From: JAAYDH01 sp035353055
GTDB lineage: Bacteria; Bacillota_I; Bacilli_A; RFN20; CAG-826
NCBI GenBank assembly: GCA_035353055.1
Contig: DAOPYW010000002.1
Coordinates: 1-64,000 of the forward strand
Length of the DNA stretch: 64,000 nucleotides
Direction: 5' to 3'
The notes beneath the pieces were generated by a model. It had not been told where the DNA came from and searched no databases. It saw only the letters and a list, made by a program, of their open reading frames with translations. The first letter of the stretch is position 1. Every line of letters starts with the position of its first letter. Shown in pieces: positions 1-8,203 of this stretch. The translations under genes and the position numbers were made by a program.

Positions 1-971
1 ATTCATCAACAAGCACAGTGACTCCAACCGTCGACTCTTCTTCTGTGAATATGAATGCAGAAGGAACCTATGTCGTCACATTATCATTTACCAGTGGTGG
101 AGTGACTAAAACCACAACTTACAACGTCACTGTTTCTGATGCTGCGAATATTTCTGGAGTCTATACTCTAACCAGCAGCGCGACAGCTTACACAACTGCC
201 ACAAGCGCTGAAACTGCAGCGGCATGCATCGGCGGTCTTGATACTGCCCTGACTGTCACTGATCAAAGCAACATGAGATTCTATGGCAGCCCAATTACCA
301 CCGATATGATGTTTGGTGGTTCCTCAACCGGAGCCTACATTACTCTCGGTACCACCGATAGCAATTTCATCGTTAGCAAAGTAGTTATTAAAGCTCAATC
401 CTATAGCAGCACCACAATTTCAACAATTGTTTGCGCAGGTATGAGCCAGCAAGTTACGAATTATTATACAACTAGCACCAATAACTACGCTGACTTCACT
501 TTCTATCCTTTAGAGACAACATTCACTATTTCTACAGTGGCCAGTAATTATCGAATTTTCGCTAATTCTATCGAAGTGACCGTCGTTCGATTAAGCGATG
601 GTGACGATGCATACGGCGAATTATTTAATTCGACAACTGCAAGCGAGTGCAGCGCTATGTCTGGCATTTCTAGCGCCAACTGGACGCTCTTAAGCACTGT
701 TTATACCAACGCTAATACAACTGTCAAAAATAATATTGCCAATACAGTCGCTAGTTCTAGTGGAACTGCTATTCAAGAAGCGATGGCTCGCTATGACATG
801 ATTGTCAGCAAGTATTCTTCTACCGACTTCTTGAATCGCCATAGCTCCTCAGCTGTATTGAACAAGTCATCGGCGGACAACAACGCAATACTGATCATTT
901 TCACTGCGCTAAGCTTAATTTCCGTTGCTGGCTTTGCCTTCTACATCAAGAAAAGAAAAGCTGAAAAATAA
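1..971 (+). CDS. C-terminal part of a large cell-surface protein (5' end outside window)
   Basis: The reading frame is open through the left edge (first full codon at base 3), so the gene begins upstream and the GTG at base 18 is not its start. The visible part is rich in Ser, Thr and Asn. It starts with the end of a beta-sandwich, Ig-like repeat (GTYVVTLSFTSGG, then TTTYNVTV). It ends with one hydrophobic helix of about 21 residues followed by a basic tail KKRKAEK, the usual stop-transfer arrangement of a wall- or membrane-anchored protein. There is no LPxTG motif before the helix. The segment just before the anchor (MARYDMIVSKY, then DFLNR) looks like a dedicated C-terminal module. Function is unknown; adhesion or surface layer is an inference. 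A strong terminator follows. Confidence 0.75.
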   Translation, partial: SSTSTVTPTVDSSSVNMNAEGTYVVTLSFTSGGVTKTTTYNVTVSDAANISGVYTLTSSATAYTTATSAETAAACIGGLDTALTVTDQSNMRFYGSPITTDMMFGGSSTGAYITLGTTDSNFIVSKVVIKAQSYSSTTISTIVCAGMSQQVTNYYTTSTNNYADFTFYPLETTFTISTVASNYRIFANSIEVTVVRLSDGDDAYGELFNSTTASECSAMSGISSANWTLLSTVYTNANTTVKNNIANTVASSSGTAIQEAMARYDMIVSKYSSTDFLNRHSSSAVLNKSSADNNAILIIFTALSLISVAGFAFYIKKRKAEK

Positions 972-993
972 AACAAGCCTCATTCGAGATACA

Positions 994-1030
994 AATAATT
1001 GACCAGATACTCTGGTCAATTATTTTATTC
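994..1030 (+). terminator. Rho-independent terminator of the surface protein gene
   Basis: A perfect 14-bp stem (994-1007 with 1011-1024) has the 3-base loop TAC and is followed by a T-rich tract. It lies 22 bases after the stop codon. Confidence 0.85.
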
Positions 1031-1077
1031 TTCCTCAATAAAACATCCGTTTTTGTCTACCTTTGATACCCTCTACG

Positions 1078-1086
1078 TGATATGAT
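1078..1086 (+). promoter_or_regulatory. Extended -10 promoter of the mtaD-like gene
   Basis: TGA-TATGAT matches the extended -10 pattern TGnTATAAT. No good -35 box lies 16-18 bases upstream. The -10 box ends only 6 bases before the ATG at 1093 and there is no Shine-Dalgarno sequence, so the transcript probably starts at or next to the start codon. Confidence 0.55.
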
Positions 1087-1092
1087 AGCATC

Positions 1093-2382
1093 ATGAAAAC
1101 TCTATTAAAAAACGCGCGCATTTTGAAGATGAACGGCGCTCCTTTATTTCAAGGTGATATTGTTATTGAAAATAACATTATCGTCTACATTGGTCCTAGC
1201 GGTGATTCCTTCTCCCCTTTTGATGTTGTTTATGATTGTCACGGCAACATTTTGATGCCGGGCTTCAAAAACGCTCATTCCCACAGTGCTATGACTTTTT
1301 TACGGAGCAAAACTGATGGCTATTCTCTTCATGACTGGCTGTTTGATGTTGTCTTCCCTCGTGAAGAGCTTTTAAAACCAAGTGATGTCTATCACCTTTC
1401 CAAAGTGGCTTATTTGGAATACTTAACAAGCGGAATTACCGCCTGCTTTGATCAATACTATTTTCCATTGATGTCCGGCCAAGCCGCAAAAGATATCGGA
1501 ATGCGCATCCTGCTTCTTGGCACCTTTAATCACGAAACTAGCGCGGAAGATCTAGTGAATTTTTATAATCAATTTAACGAAGAGAAAGATAGCTTAGTCC
1601 GCTACTGCTTTGGCATGCATGCAGAGTACACCGCAAAAAGCGAAGAATTCGAAGCGCTCAAAGCCGCTATTCATATCGCTAAAGCGCCATTCTATGTTCA
1701 TATCTGCGAAACAAAAAGCGAAGTAGAAGATTGCTATCAAAGAAGGGGCATGTCTCCAGTCGCCTTTTTTGAAAAAGAAGGCTTTTTCGATTATGGTGGT
1801 GGTGGCTACCATTGCATTTATTTCAATGACCAAGATGTGGAAATATTTCGAAAACACAACCTTAGCATCGTCTCCTGCCCTGGAAGCAACGCTAAATTAG
1901 CTAGTGGCATTATTCCCTTTGAAAAATATCGCCATGCCAATATAAACATTGCTTTAGGTACCGATGGTCCTGCTAGCAACAACTGCCTCGACATGTTCAA
2001 AGAGATGACACTGGCATTTAGCTTGAGCAAATTGACAAATCAAGATCCCTGTTCTCTGCCGGCTTATGATGTCTTAAAAATGGCAACTGTTAACGGAGCC
2101 AAAGCCATGGGATTATCCGATTGCGATATCCTTGAAATTGGGAAGAAAGCCGACATCATTGAAATCAATTTATCGAGGCCTAATATGCAGCCCCTTAACG
2201 ACATTATTAACAACATTGTTTTTAGCGGCTCAAAAGAGAATATAAAGATGACGATGATCGATGGAAAAATTCTCTATTTAGATGGTCAATTATCTGTCGG
2301 TGAGCCAGTTGAAAGCATCTATCAGAAATGCCAAGAGATTACTGATAGAATTGAAAAAGAACTTGCTAAGTCAAAAAAATAA
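1093..2382 (+). CDS. mtaD: Amidohydrolase, MtaD-like (5'-methylthioadenosine/S-adenosylhomocysteine deaminase)
   Basis: This 429-residue protein has the full set of amidohydrolase-superfamily metal ligands. They are the H-x-H pair H62/H64 in NAHSHSAM, H176 in GMHAEYT, H203 in HICETKSE and D291 in GTDGPASNN. The GTDG-x-ASNN-x-LD block and the length fit the MtaD/SAH deaminase branch, a zinc enzyme that deaminates 5'-methylthioadenosine, S-adenosylhomocysteine or related adenosines to inosine derivatives in the cytoplasm. Exact substrate cannot be read from sequence; guanine or other nucleoside deaminases are relatives. It is a single-gene unit: terminator before, extended -10 promoter 6 bases from the ATG, terminator after. 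Confidence 0.8.
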   Translation: MKTLLKNARILKMNGAPLFQGDIVIENNIIVYIGPSGDSFSPFDVVYDCHGNILMPGFKNAHSHSAMTFLRSKTDGYSLHDWLFDVVFPREELLKPSDVYHLSKVAYLEYLTSGITACFDQYYFPLMSGQAAKDIGMRILLLGTFNHETSAEDLVNFYNQFNEEKDSLVRYCFGMHAEYTAKSEEFEALKAAIHIAKAPFYVHICETKSEVEDCYQRRGMSPVAFFEKEGFFDYGGGGYHCIYFNDQDVEIFRKHNLSIVSCPGSNAKLASGIIPFEKYRHANINIALGTDGPASNNCLDMFKEMTLAFSLSKLTNQDPCSLPAYDVLKMATVNGAKAMGLSDCDILEIGKKADIIEINLSRPNMQPLNDIINNIVFSGSKENIKMTMIDGKILYLDGQLSVGEPVESIYQKCQEITDRIEKELAKSKK

Positions 2383-2398
2383 AATATTGTTATTTATG

Positions 2399-2427
2399 AA
2401 AAAAAGCCGCAAAAGCCGGCTTTTTAT
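2399..2427. terminator. Bidirectional terminator between convergent genes
   Basis: A 9-bp stem (2401-2409 with 2417-2425) with a 7-base loop has T-tracts on both strands (T at 2421-2425, and A at 2399-2405 read as T on the minus strand). It overlaps the stop codon of the minus-strand gene at 2424-2426. Confidence 0.8.
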
Positions 2428-3485
2428 TGAATTATTAGTGATTTTAAAGAGTTGTCCAACAACAAGTCATGGAACTGCTGATAGCTTTTGATAACTAAAC
2501 CTTTTGTTTTGAAATAGATTTCGTTAATGACTTCATCCATATCGTTTTTTGCTTTTTGATAAGATGATTCAGGAACATTGTTTAACTGCTCTTCAGCGAC
2601 AGTTAACAAACATCTTCGATACAGAGAAAGAATTGAAGTTTCTAGCCAATAATTAAAAGCGCAATTTGGGAAATTTGATTCGGCTTTTTTAAAGGCTAAA
2701 TAAAAAGGTAATCCATCGTTTGGATTATGCCATAAATCGACATAAGCATAATCGAATTTGTGAGTCTCTTTAATATAGGAATATGCGTCAGCGCAGACGA
2801 TATTAATCTTAGCTTTTTCTTTTAATTGAGGCATTATTAATTGCTTAAAAAAATCGATAATCTGCGGATCGTTTTCGATGACAGTAATGCTTTTTACTTC
2901 TTCTTTTTGGATGACATTAAAAACGAAATATCCCATCCCTAAGCCAAATGTCACGACATGGCCGTGAGCGTTTTTAATCGGAATAGCATGTGTATTTATT
3001 TCATTTGGAGTAATCGACATCCAGACGCGGTGATTATGAGTCAAAGTCAAATACTGGACTGATTTCTCAAAATAGCCAACCTTTTGAAGTTCGCTGAAAT
3101 CATCTTCAAGGACATCAATCTCGTCATAGGAAAAAGCTCGATATGCTTTGGATACTTGCTTTTTAAGAGCATACTCGCCTGACTTAGTTTCTGGAATGTT
3201 TAAACATCGATGATAAGAATCTTCAGCGATGATTTTTTCATCTATGCGCTTTAAGAAGGGTTTTATTTGCCTTGCTGCAATTTCTCGGTTTTCTTTGAGT
3301 GACATGTCGACATCGCATTCTTCCATCATTCTTTGAAAATAAATATTTTCACTCTCAATGGCTTCCACCGCCTTGGAAGATTGAAAAAAATACTGGAGCA
3401 TCCCCGCTAAAGCGATGTTAGTCTCTTTAGTTTCGAAGAGACGATTAATTTTTTGAATATCGGTTTTATTAATGAGAAATTTCAC
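2424..3485 (-). CDS. Putative class I SAM-dependent methyltransferase-like protein
   Basis: The protein has 353 residues. The C-terminal half has a Rossmann methyltransferase signature: motif I GLGMGY at 181-186, the acidic end of strand 2 in VIENDPQ (about 203-209), then CADAYSYI and DYAYVDLWHN. This order also resembles spermidine-synthase-like folds. The N-terminal 170 residues are helical and unrecognised. No target-recognition domain is visible, so the substrate is unknown. The start codon is GTG. There is no Shine-Dalgarno sequence, and the extended -10 box TGGTAAAAT ends 6 bases before the GTG, as in several other genes here. It is divergent from the zinc-ribbon gene at 3538. Confidence 0.6.
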   Translation of the reverse strand: MKFLINKTDIQKINRLFETKETNIALAGMLQYFFQSSKAVEAIESENIYFQRMMEECDVDMSLKENREIAARQIKPFLKRIDEKIIAEDSYHRCLNIPETKSGEYALKKQVSKAYRAFSYDEIDVLEDDFSELQKVGYFEKSVQYLTLTHNHRVWMSITPNEINTHAIPIKNAHGHVVTFGLGMGYFVFNVIQKEEVKSITVIENDPQIIDFFKQLIMPQLKEKAKINIVCADAYSYIKETHKFDYAYVDLWHNPNDGLPFYLAFKKAESNFPNCAFNYWLETSILSLYRRCLLTVAEEQLNNVPESSYQKAKNDMDEVINEIYFKTKGLVIKSYQQFHDLLLDNSLKSLIIQ

Positions 3486-3491
3486 GCCAAT

Positions 3492-3500
3492 ATTTTACCA
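3492..3500 (-). promoter_or_regulatory. Extended -10 promoter of the methyltransferase-like gene
   Basis: On the minus strand TGG-TAAAAT fits TGnTATAAT with one mismatch and lies 6 bases before the GTG start. The -35 region is poor. The arrangement implies a leaderless or nearly leaderless transcript. Confidence 0.45.
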
Positions 3501-3537
3501 GTTAATTAATTAAGAAAGTAGGAAATGTATTTTAAAA

Positions 3538-4614
3538 ATGTTAAAATCAGGCATGGGTCTTAAAAAAGCATATTGCACTCATTGTCGCACCAGCGATGAG
3601 AAGGAACGAGTTTTTGAAGTGAATTCAGAAGCTCAGGTTTGCTACTGCCCGCGCTGTATGACAGAACTAGTGCCATCGGAAGCAATAAATGCTTTTGATA
3701 CTTTTATCGATCGCGAAATCAAAAAAGCGAATACTATTCTTTACTCTGCTATTCATTTTGAAAAAGCCTATTCTTTGTATGCTGCGATTTTAGATCTTGA
3801 TCGAGATAATGTTGAAGCTCACTTCGGAAGGCTTCTTTCACTTGTATATATGTCTACCCTCAGGAGAAATCACTTCCAGGATTTTATTTTGCTTTTAAAT
3901 GAAGAAAAAAGCCTCTTTCGTTTGGTAAACAATGAGGCCTTATATTTAGCTTTTCTTGGGCGAGTATGCCGAGCGGTCGATGAGTACTATCATCTATTTC
4001 GTAAAAAAGTAATTATACATCATTATTTTTATGATATTGATTGCATCAAAATATACTTTAAAAACCTAAGCGATATCCATGAATTGAAATCTCAAATTTT
4101 GAAGGAATACCTCTTTTTAAAATCTCGCCAAGATCAACCCAATATCAACCATGCCATTGATTCTCTGGAGAAAACAATCAAAGCTCAAACTGAAGAGATG
4201 AACAAGAAATGGCTGACCGCTGATGGCTATTCATATGGCTATGTCGGGCTCTCGCAGTACGGAGATGTACTTTTAGGGAGGAGCGATAAGCAGAACGCGA
4301 TAAAAATTGCTCATTATCATCCTAGGGCTTTGCATCAAGATAAGGTGAGCCGAAATAAACATTTAATTAAAGATAGCGTTTATCCCAATAATTTGCCGAT
4401 GTATCGCTTGAAACATTTTTCCTTGCCTCTGACAATTTGCTTCTTTTTGCTTTCAGCGGCTTGCGCTATCGGCTATTTCATATTCCAAACAGCGCTCTTA
4501 AATATTGTATTTCTAGCTGCTGGCGTCTCTTTATTGGCCGTATCTTCAGCGTTTTTAATTCTTTATTTATATTCTCATTACAAGTTGAGAAAACGTCATC
4601 GTTTGATTAGCTGA
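3538..4614 (+). CDS. Zinc-ribbon protein with TPR-like middle and two C-terminal membrane helices
   Basis: This is a 358-residue protein of unknown function. Near the N terminus two CxxC knuckles (CTHC and CPRC) form a probable zinc ribbon. The middle is helical and TPR-like (the stretch EKAYSLYAAILDLDRDNVEA looks like one TPR unit). The end has two hydrophobic segments (about residues 300-320 and 325-348) and a basic tail. The plan, ribbon plus soluble helical part plus C-terminal membrane hairpin, suggests a cytoplasmic domain tethered to the membrane. The ATG at 3553 is an alternative start: it has the -10-like TAAAAT 5 bases upstream and begins the protein just before the ribbon. The 3' end overlaps the convergent rdgB gene by 19 bases. 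It stops with TGA. Confidence 0.55.
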   Translation: MLKSGMGLKKAYCTHCRTSDEKERVFEVNSEAQVCYCPRCMTELVPSEAINAFDTFIDREIKKANTILYSAIHFEKAYSLYAAILDLDRDNVEAHFGRLLSLVYMSTLRRNHFQDFILLLNEEKSLFRLVNNEALYLAFLGRVCRAVDEYYHLFRKKVIIHHYFYDIDCIKIYFKNLSDIHELKSQILKEYLFLKSRQDQPNINHAIDSLEKTIKAQTEEMNKKWLTADGYSYGYVGLSQYGDVLLGRSDKQNAIKIAHYHPRALHQDKVSRNKHLIKDSVYPNNLPMYRLKHFSLPLTICFFLLSAACAIGYFIFQTALLNIVFLAAGVSLLAVSSAFLILYLYSHYKLRKRHRLIS

Positions 4615-5198
4615 TTGATTTTTAAATAGGCTAATAGTTTATTAAGGGCTTTTCCGCGATGGGAAACTTTGTTTTTCATTGTTTGGCTCATCTCCGAATA
4701 GGTTAATTGCGTATCATTTTCGATGAAGATTGGATCATAACCAAAACCAGTATCGCCTCGAGGGGCAAAAGCGATGGTCCCGGGGATACGAGCCTCAAAG
4801 TGAAGAGGCTTGTTCTCTACATTAACGAGGCAAATGCTGCAAACAAAAGTGGCTTTTCTATCTTTGCCATCTAATCGTTTGATAATATCTGCAATCGCAT
4901 TTTTGTGACCGTTATGCATTTCAGCGAAGCGCGCCGAATGCAATCCAGGCTCGTTATTCAAAGCTTCTATTTCCAATCCTGAATCGTCGCTTATGATGGG
5001 CATATCGGTGATTTTTTGTATCGCTAAGGCCTTAATCAAGGCATTATCAAAATATGTCTTGCCATTCTCGACGATTTCTTCAGGATGAAGATTCAAATCT
5101 TTTAACCCGTAAACTACGATGCCGTGAGGCGAGAGAATTTGACGGACCTCTTCTAACTTATGAGGGTTGTTGGTGGCCAGTACGATTTCGTAATTCAT
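4596..5198 (-). CDS. rdgB: RdgB/HAM1 family XTP/dITP diphosphatase
   Basis: This cytoplasmic housecleaning enzyme hydrolyses dITP, XTP and related non-canonical purine nucleoside triphosphates to monophosphate and PPi, keeping them out of DNA and RNA. The protein is about 200 residues, the family's normal length, and has the N-terminal LATNNPHKLEEV substrate/Mg motif, SDDSGLEIEAL, and the C-terminal block PRGDTGFGYDPIF with the SHRGKAL signature. I chose the ATG at 5198 (MNYEIVLATNN) over a TTG 21 bases upstream, because family members begin right before this strand. It starts 1 base after the degV stop codon, so the two are probably cotranscribed. Confidence 0.92.
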   Translation of the reverse strand: MNYEIVLATNNPHKLEEVRQILSPHGIVVYGLKDLNLHPEEIVENGKTYFDNALIKALAIQKITDMPIISDDSGLEIEALNNEPGLHSARFAEMHNGHKNAIADIIKRLDGKDRKATFVCSICLVNVENKPLHFEARIPGTIAFAPRGDTGFGYDPIFIENDTQLTYSEMSQTMKNKVSHRGKALNKLLAYLKINQLIKR

Positions 5199-5199
5199 C

Positions 5200-6066
5200 T
5201 TAACTATTATAAGCCACAACGCTCATCCCGATACCGTCATTTCCTAAGTGAATAAAATAGACAGGTCTCACTGTTCTGACTCTTGAGACAATCGCTTTTG
5301 GAAAAGCTTGGTTGATCATCTTGACAAATTTTTCGGCGATGTCGTTTTGATTTAAATCGACGATCTTAACGAACAGATTAGCAAATTTTTCTGAGAGAGA
5401 TTTTATCGAATTGAGGAAGGTTCCTAAAACCTTAGTCATATTTAGCTCTTTCTTTGCGAGAACCAATTTTCCTTGGCGCATTTCAATGATGGGCTTGATG
5501 TGCAGAATAGCCCCCAACAACCCGGCGATCTTAGATAGCCTTCCGCCGTTGACTAAATGCCTTAAATTTAAGACGCTGAATTGAATATGCGTGTTAGCGA
5601 CTCTTTCTCTGAATGTCTCAATAATGTCGTTGAAAGAAGCATCTTCCTTTTCAAATAAAGGCAATAGAGTCTCGATTAAATTCGCTAAGCCAAAATTGCA
5701 TATGAGGGTATCGCCAACAAAAATTTCTTCCGGTCTTTTCACATAAGTTTTTCCGATGACAGCAGATTGAAAAGTGGACGATAATTCTCGCGAAAGGGGA
5801 AGGCAAATAATATGTTTAAATCCTTCATCAAATAGCTGATTGTAGGCATCAGCAAAATCATTGGGAGATGGAGAAGAGGTCGAGAGACTCTTGACATCAT
5901 CCAGCACTGAGATAATCTCTTCATCCGAAGTGTCGACTTCTCTTTTATTGAATGCTTGAGTGTGGATATTTAAAGACACAACTTTGATGCCGTAATCTTT
6001 GATGAGTTGAGCATCTAAAGTAGTGGTGGAATCGATAACAATACCAATTGAGCTTTTATTTTTCAT
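5200..6066 (-). CDS. DegV family fatty-acid-binding protein
   Basis: The 288-residue DegV-type protein has the hallmarks IGIVIDSTTTL at the N terminus, the TSSPSP loop that contacts the carboxylate, the LPLSRELSSTFQSA segment (canonical: hinge Ser/Thr), and RHLVNGGRLSKIAGLLGAIL with the following IKPI. Relatives (FakB) bind a fatty acid and present it to the kinase FakA for phosphorylation before phospholipid synthesis; no fakA is in this window. A GGAGG site precedes the ATG. A perfect -10 hexamer TATAAT (6146-6151, minus strand) lies upstream, with a poorly spaced -35. It is first gene of a degV-rdgB unit. Confidence 0.88.
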   Translation of the reverse strand: MKNKSSIGIVIDSTTTLDAQLIKDYGIKVVSLNIHTQAFNKREVDTSDEEIISVLDDVKSLSTSSPSPNDFADAYNQLFDEGFKHIICLPLSRELSSTFQSAVIGKTYVKRPEEIFVGDTLICNFGLANLIETLLPLFEKEDASFNDIIETFRERVANTHIQFSVLNLRHLVNGGRLSKIAGLLGAILHIKPIIEMRQGKLVLAKKELNMTKVLGTFLNSIKSLSEKFANLFVKIVDLNQNDIAEKFVKMINQAFPKAIVSRVRTVRPVYFIHLGNDGIGMSVVAYNS

Positions 6067-6261
6067 GAATGGCCTCCAGTGATTTAATGTCTCAAACGCC
6101 TGATAATGAATATTTTTTAAATATTAATTAACGGGCTACGAGTAAATTATATTAACTCATTTTTATGCAACGTGCAAAGAAGATACAATTATCAATCTTT
6201 TTAATTTTTGATATCCTCATTTTCTGAATGAATTCGCAACATATGATTTTTGATAGTGAGA
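6067..6261. other. Intergenic region upstream of degV
   Basis: This AT-rich stretch of about 195 bases has no convincing ORF. It holds the degV GGAGG site and a possible minus-strand -10 box TATAAT at 6146-6151. The candidate -35 boxes sit at poor spacings of 13 and 20 bases. Nothing else was recognised. Confidence 0.4.
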
Positions 6262-6291
6262 GAAAATAAAAAAACGAGACGAATCTCGTTT
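6262..6291 (-). terminator. Terminator of the orphan gene at 6312-6851
   Basis: An 8-bp stem (6272-6279 with 6284-6291) reads on the minus strand with a stable TTCG tetraloop and is followed by a long T-tract. It lies 20 bases past the stop codon of the minus-strand gene. Confidence 0.85.
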
Positions 6292-6311
6292 AATGCAAAT
6301 TCTTGGTATAA

Positions 6312-6851
6312 TTACTCATTCAATAAATCTTTATATTTTTTCCATGTTGAAATATATCTATTGTCCCATTTTACACATGTAATATTGGAGTATTTAATAA
6401 GAACAGGCTTTTCCGACCATACTCCATCAGCATCAAAATATCTGAACAATACATCTGATTTATTTACTTTAAATACTACTCCAATAAAATATTTTTCGTT
6501 ATATTCATCTTCTATCGAAATAAACTTATTAAGTTTTGCCAATTGTTTGAGTATTATTTCCCAAGATGTGATATCAATGTTTGGATTAGCTATTTGTGCA
6601 ACAACGCCAATTGTTTGATTCATTTTATTGCATAGATCATTCCTAATTTCTGCCCTTGTTAAATCTGAAATTTTTCTAACCGCGTACCCATCTAAAAGAA
6701 AATCATCTTCTTCTTGTCCTAGCATAAACTTGTTATTCACATCTAACACGTAGTAATAGAAGTAATAACAATCGTATTTAAAAAAGCATCTGCACAATTC
6801 CTTGGCGTTTTTAGACTGATCCAAAATTGAAAGTTTCTCTTCTTTTTTCAT
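6312..6851 (-). CDS. Unrecognised protein beside the insertion sequence
   Basis: I do not recognise this 179-residue protein. The N-terminal half is helical and aromatic-rich (CYYFYYYVLDV). The C-terminal half, from about residue 105, reads as a small beta-barrel: SIEDEYNEKYFIGVVFKV, then FRYFDADGVWSEKP and ITCVKWDNRYI, a pattern seen in short accessory proteins of Firmicutes. There is no signal peptide or membrane helix. I chose the ATG at 6851 (AAAGG about 9 bases upstream) over the ATG at 6884, which lacks a ribosome site. It has its own promoter and terminator, sits next to an IS, and is more AT-rich than its neighbours, so it is probably an accessory gene gained by transfer. Confidence 0.6.
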   Translation of the reverse strand: MKKEEKLSILDQSKNAKELCRCFFKYDCYYFYYYVLDVNNKFMLGQEEDDFLLDGYAVRKISDLTRAEIRNDLCNKMNQTIGVVAQIANPNIDITSWEIILKQLAKLNKFISIEDEYNEKYFIGVVFKVNKSDVLFRYFDADGVWSEKPVLIKYSNITCVKWDNRYISTWKKYKDLLNE

Positions 6852-6950
6852 TGCTCTTACCTTTGAAAATGCGATGTGCAACATCCGTTTATTGATTCTG
6901 AAAAGTATTCAATTATTCGGAAGTATGTTTCTCTTTAATGCATTTTTATT

Positions 6951-6959
6951 ATTATACCA
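6951..6959 (-). promoter_or_regulatory. Extended -10 promoter of the orphan gene
   Basis: On the minus strand TGG-TATAAT is a perfect extended -10 element. A TTGAAA box lies 20 bases further upstream, which is too far to be a good -35. The predicted leader to the ATG at 6851 is about 90 bases. Confidence 0.45.
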
Positions 6960-7057
6960 CAAAATCACAAAGGCTTTTTCAACATCACTACCACGAATCA
7001 TACCAAATAGAATTTAATCCTAAAATATTAACATATTAAATAAAAAAATACAGCAAG

Positions 7058-7083
7058 TGGTCAGTTCTCAATGCCGAAGCATG
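7058..7083. repeat. Left 26-bp direct repeat flanking the IS
   Basis: This 26-bp sequence (begins TGGTCAGTTC, ends CCGAAGCATG) recurs exactly at 8204-8229. It ends at the base before the left inverted repeat of the IS. It contains the small palindrome ATGC-CGAA-GCAT. It is most simply a long target-site duplication. Confidence 0.85.
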
Positions 7084-8203
7084 TGTTAACTTTCAAATGA
7101 TGTGAGACTTTTTTGTCCTTGCTTTGCTCTTATCTTAATAAGTTCATCGTAAAGTGACAATTCAATTTCATTCGGAGTTAAACATTTTAGTACAAACCTT
7201 GGTGTGTCATTATATCTTCTGTTCCATGATTCTCCTTGATTTCTTAAGTCTTCTAAGTTGAAGAACCTTAAGGTTCTATAGAATTTATCTTGGTCTATTC
7301 TATGGCTTCTTTCGACTTTTCCATTATGTTCAGGGGTTCTTGGTCTTATTAGCTTATGTATGATTCCTTTTTCAATACAATATTGTTCTAGATAATTTGG
7401 GTATTTTCTTGAATGAATGGTATTTGTTCTTTTCACTTTATCGGTGAATTCCAAGCCATTATCACTCTGCAAGATGATTGGACTATATCCAAATGATCTA
7501 ATAGCCTTTTTAAGAGCGGTTACGGTTTCATACAGACTATGTTCATTCGTGTAATGTAGATATCTTTTCCTGCTGCATTCGTCCAGGATTGTATATTGGT
7601 AAAACTTATTTTCGGAATGACCACCTGTATAACATTCTTTTGGAACGAATTTGACATCAATTTGCCATTTCTCACCTATCATTGTCGGTGTGCGATAGGG
7701 CTTATCGTGTTTCTTTTTTGCGTTACTTAAATATGGTGAATATTCTTTATTTCTTTTTAAGATTCTCAGCGTACTTGATAACGATATAACATAGTTATTT
7801 CTATGCATCTTTATCCAAATCTCCATATATGAATTATCTGGATTTCTTCGTTTTAAGTCCAGCACCTTTTTAATTACTTCTTCTGATAATGTTTTTGGGT
7901 GAGGTGTCTTTGGTCTATGAGAGTGATCTTTTAAAGAGCCAGAAGTGCCGTCGTAAGCTTTTAACCATCTAAACAACGATGATTTTCTGACATGATAAAA
8001 AGAACAAACCTTACTTATTTTCCAGTGCGATTCCTTTGCTCTTTTACAAGCATGGAATCTTGTTTCAATATCTACAGGTACAAAGTTTCTTTCTTGTGTT
8101 AAAATGTCCATGGAGTCCTCCTTAACAAGTTGTGGTTAACTTATTATAAGCAAGGACTCTTTTATTTTCTTTAATTTAGTCTCACATCAATTGAACTAGT
8201 ACA
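7084..8203 (-). mobile_element. Insertion sequence of 1120 bp, single-ORF DDE type (IS481/IS3-like integrase core)
   Basis: The element is bounded by imperfect 26-bp terminal inverted repeats (7084-7109 and the complement of 8178-8203; 20 of 26 positions match, ends TGT...ACA, inner 12 bases identical). It carries one transposase gene that fills nearly the whole length; its stop codon lies in the left inverted repeat. Exact 26-bp direct repeats flank both ends. The ORF is intact and has a perfect ribosome site, so the element may still be active. Family assignment rests on the transposase; the duplication is longer than usual for IS481. Confidence 0.85.
7086..8111 (-). CDS. DDE transposase of the insertion sequence
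   Basis: The 341-residue transposase has an N-terminal helix-turn-helix region (about 15-60), a winged/HTH_29-like stretch rich in basic residues, and an integrase (rve) core. Catalytic residues are visible: D in WQIDVKF, D in LQSDNGLEFT and E in HNGKVERSHR. The second D and the E are 49 residues apart, longer than the common D-35-E spacing because of an insert around TNTIHSRKYPNY. It joins the element's ends to target DNA. The start ATG follows a perfect AAGGAGG site. The stop TAA is 2 bases inside the element end. No frameshift or internal stop is seen. Confidence 0.9.
   Translation of the reverse strand: MDILTQERNFVPVDIETRFHACKRAKESHWKISKVCSFYHVRKSSLFRWLKAYDGTSGSLKDHSHRPKTPHPKTLSEEVIKKVLDLKRRNPDNSYMEIWIKMHRNNYVISLSSTLRILKRNKEYSPYLSNAKKKHDKPYRTPTMIGEKWQIDVKFVPKECYTGGHSENKFYQYTILDECSRKRYLHYTNEHSLYETVTALKKAIRSFGYSPIILQSDNGLEFTDKVKRTNTIHSRKYPNYLEQYCIEKGIIHKLIRPRTPEHNGKVERSHRIDQDKFYRTLRFFNLEDLRNQGESWNRRYNDTPRFVLKCLTPNEIELSLYDELIKIRAKQGQKSLTSFES

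Noticed and set aside
7058..7083. The 26-bp repeat as a dif-like XerCD site
   Set aside because: It does not resemble the Firmicutes dif consensus; only a short palindrome is present.
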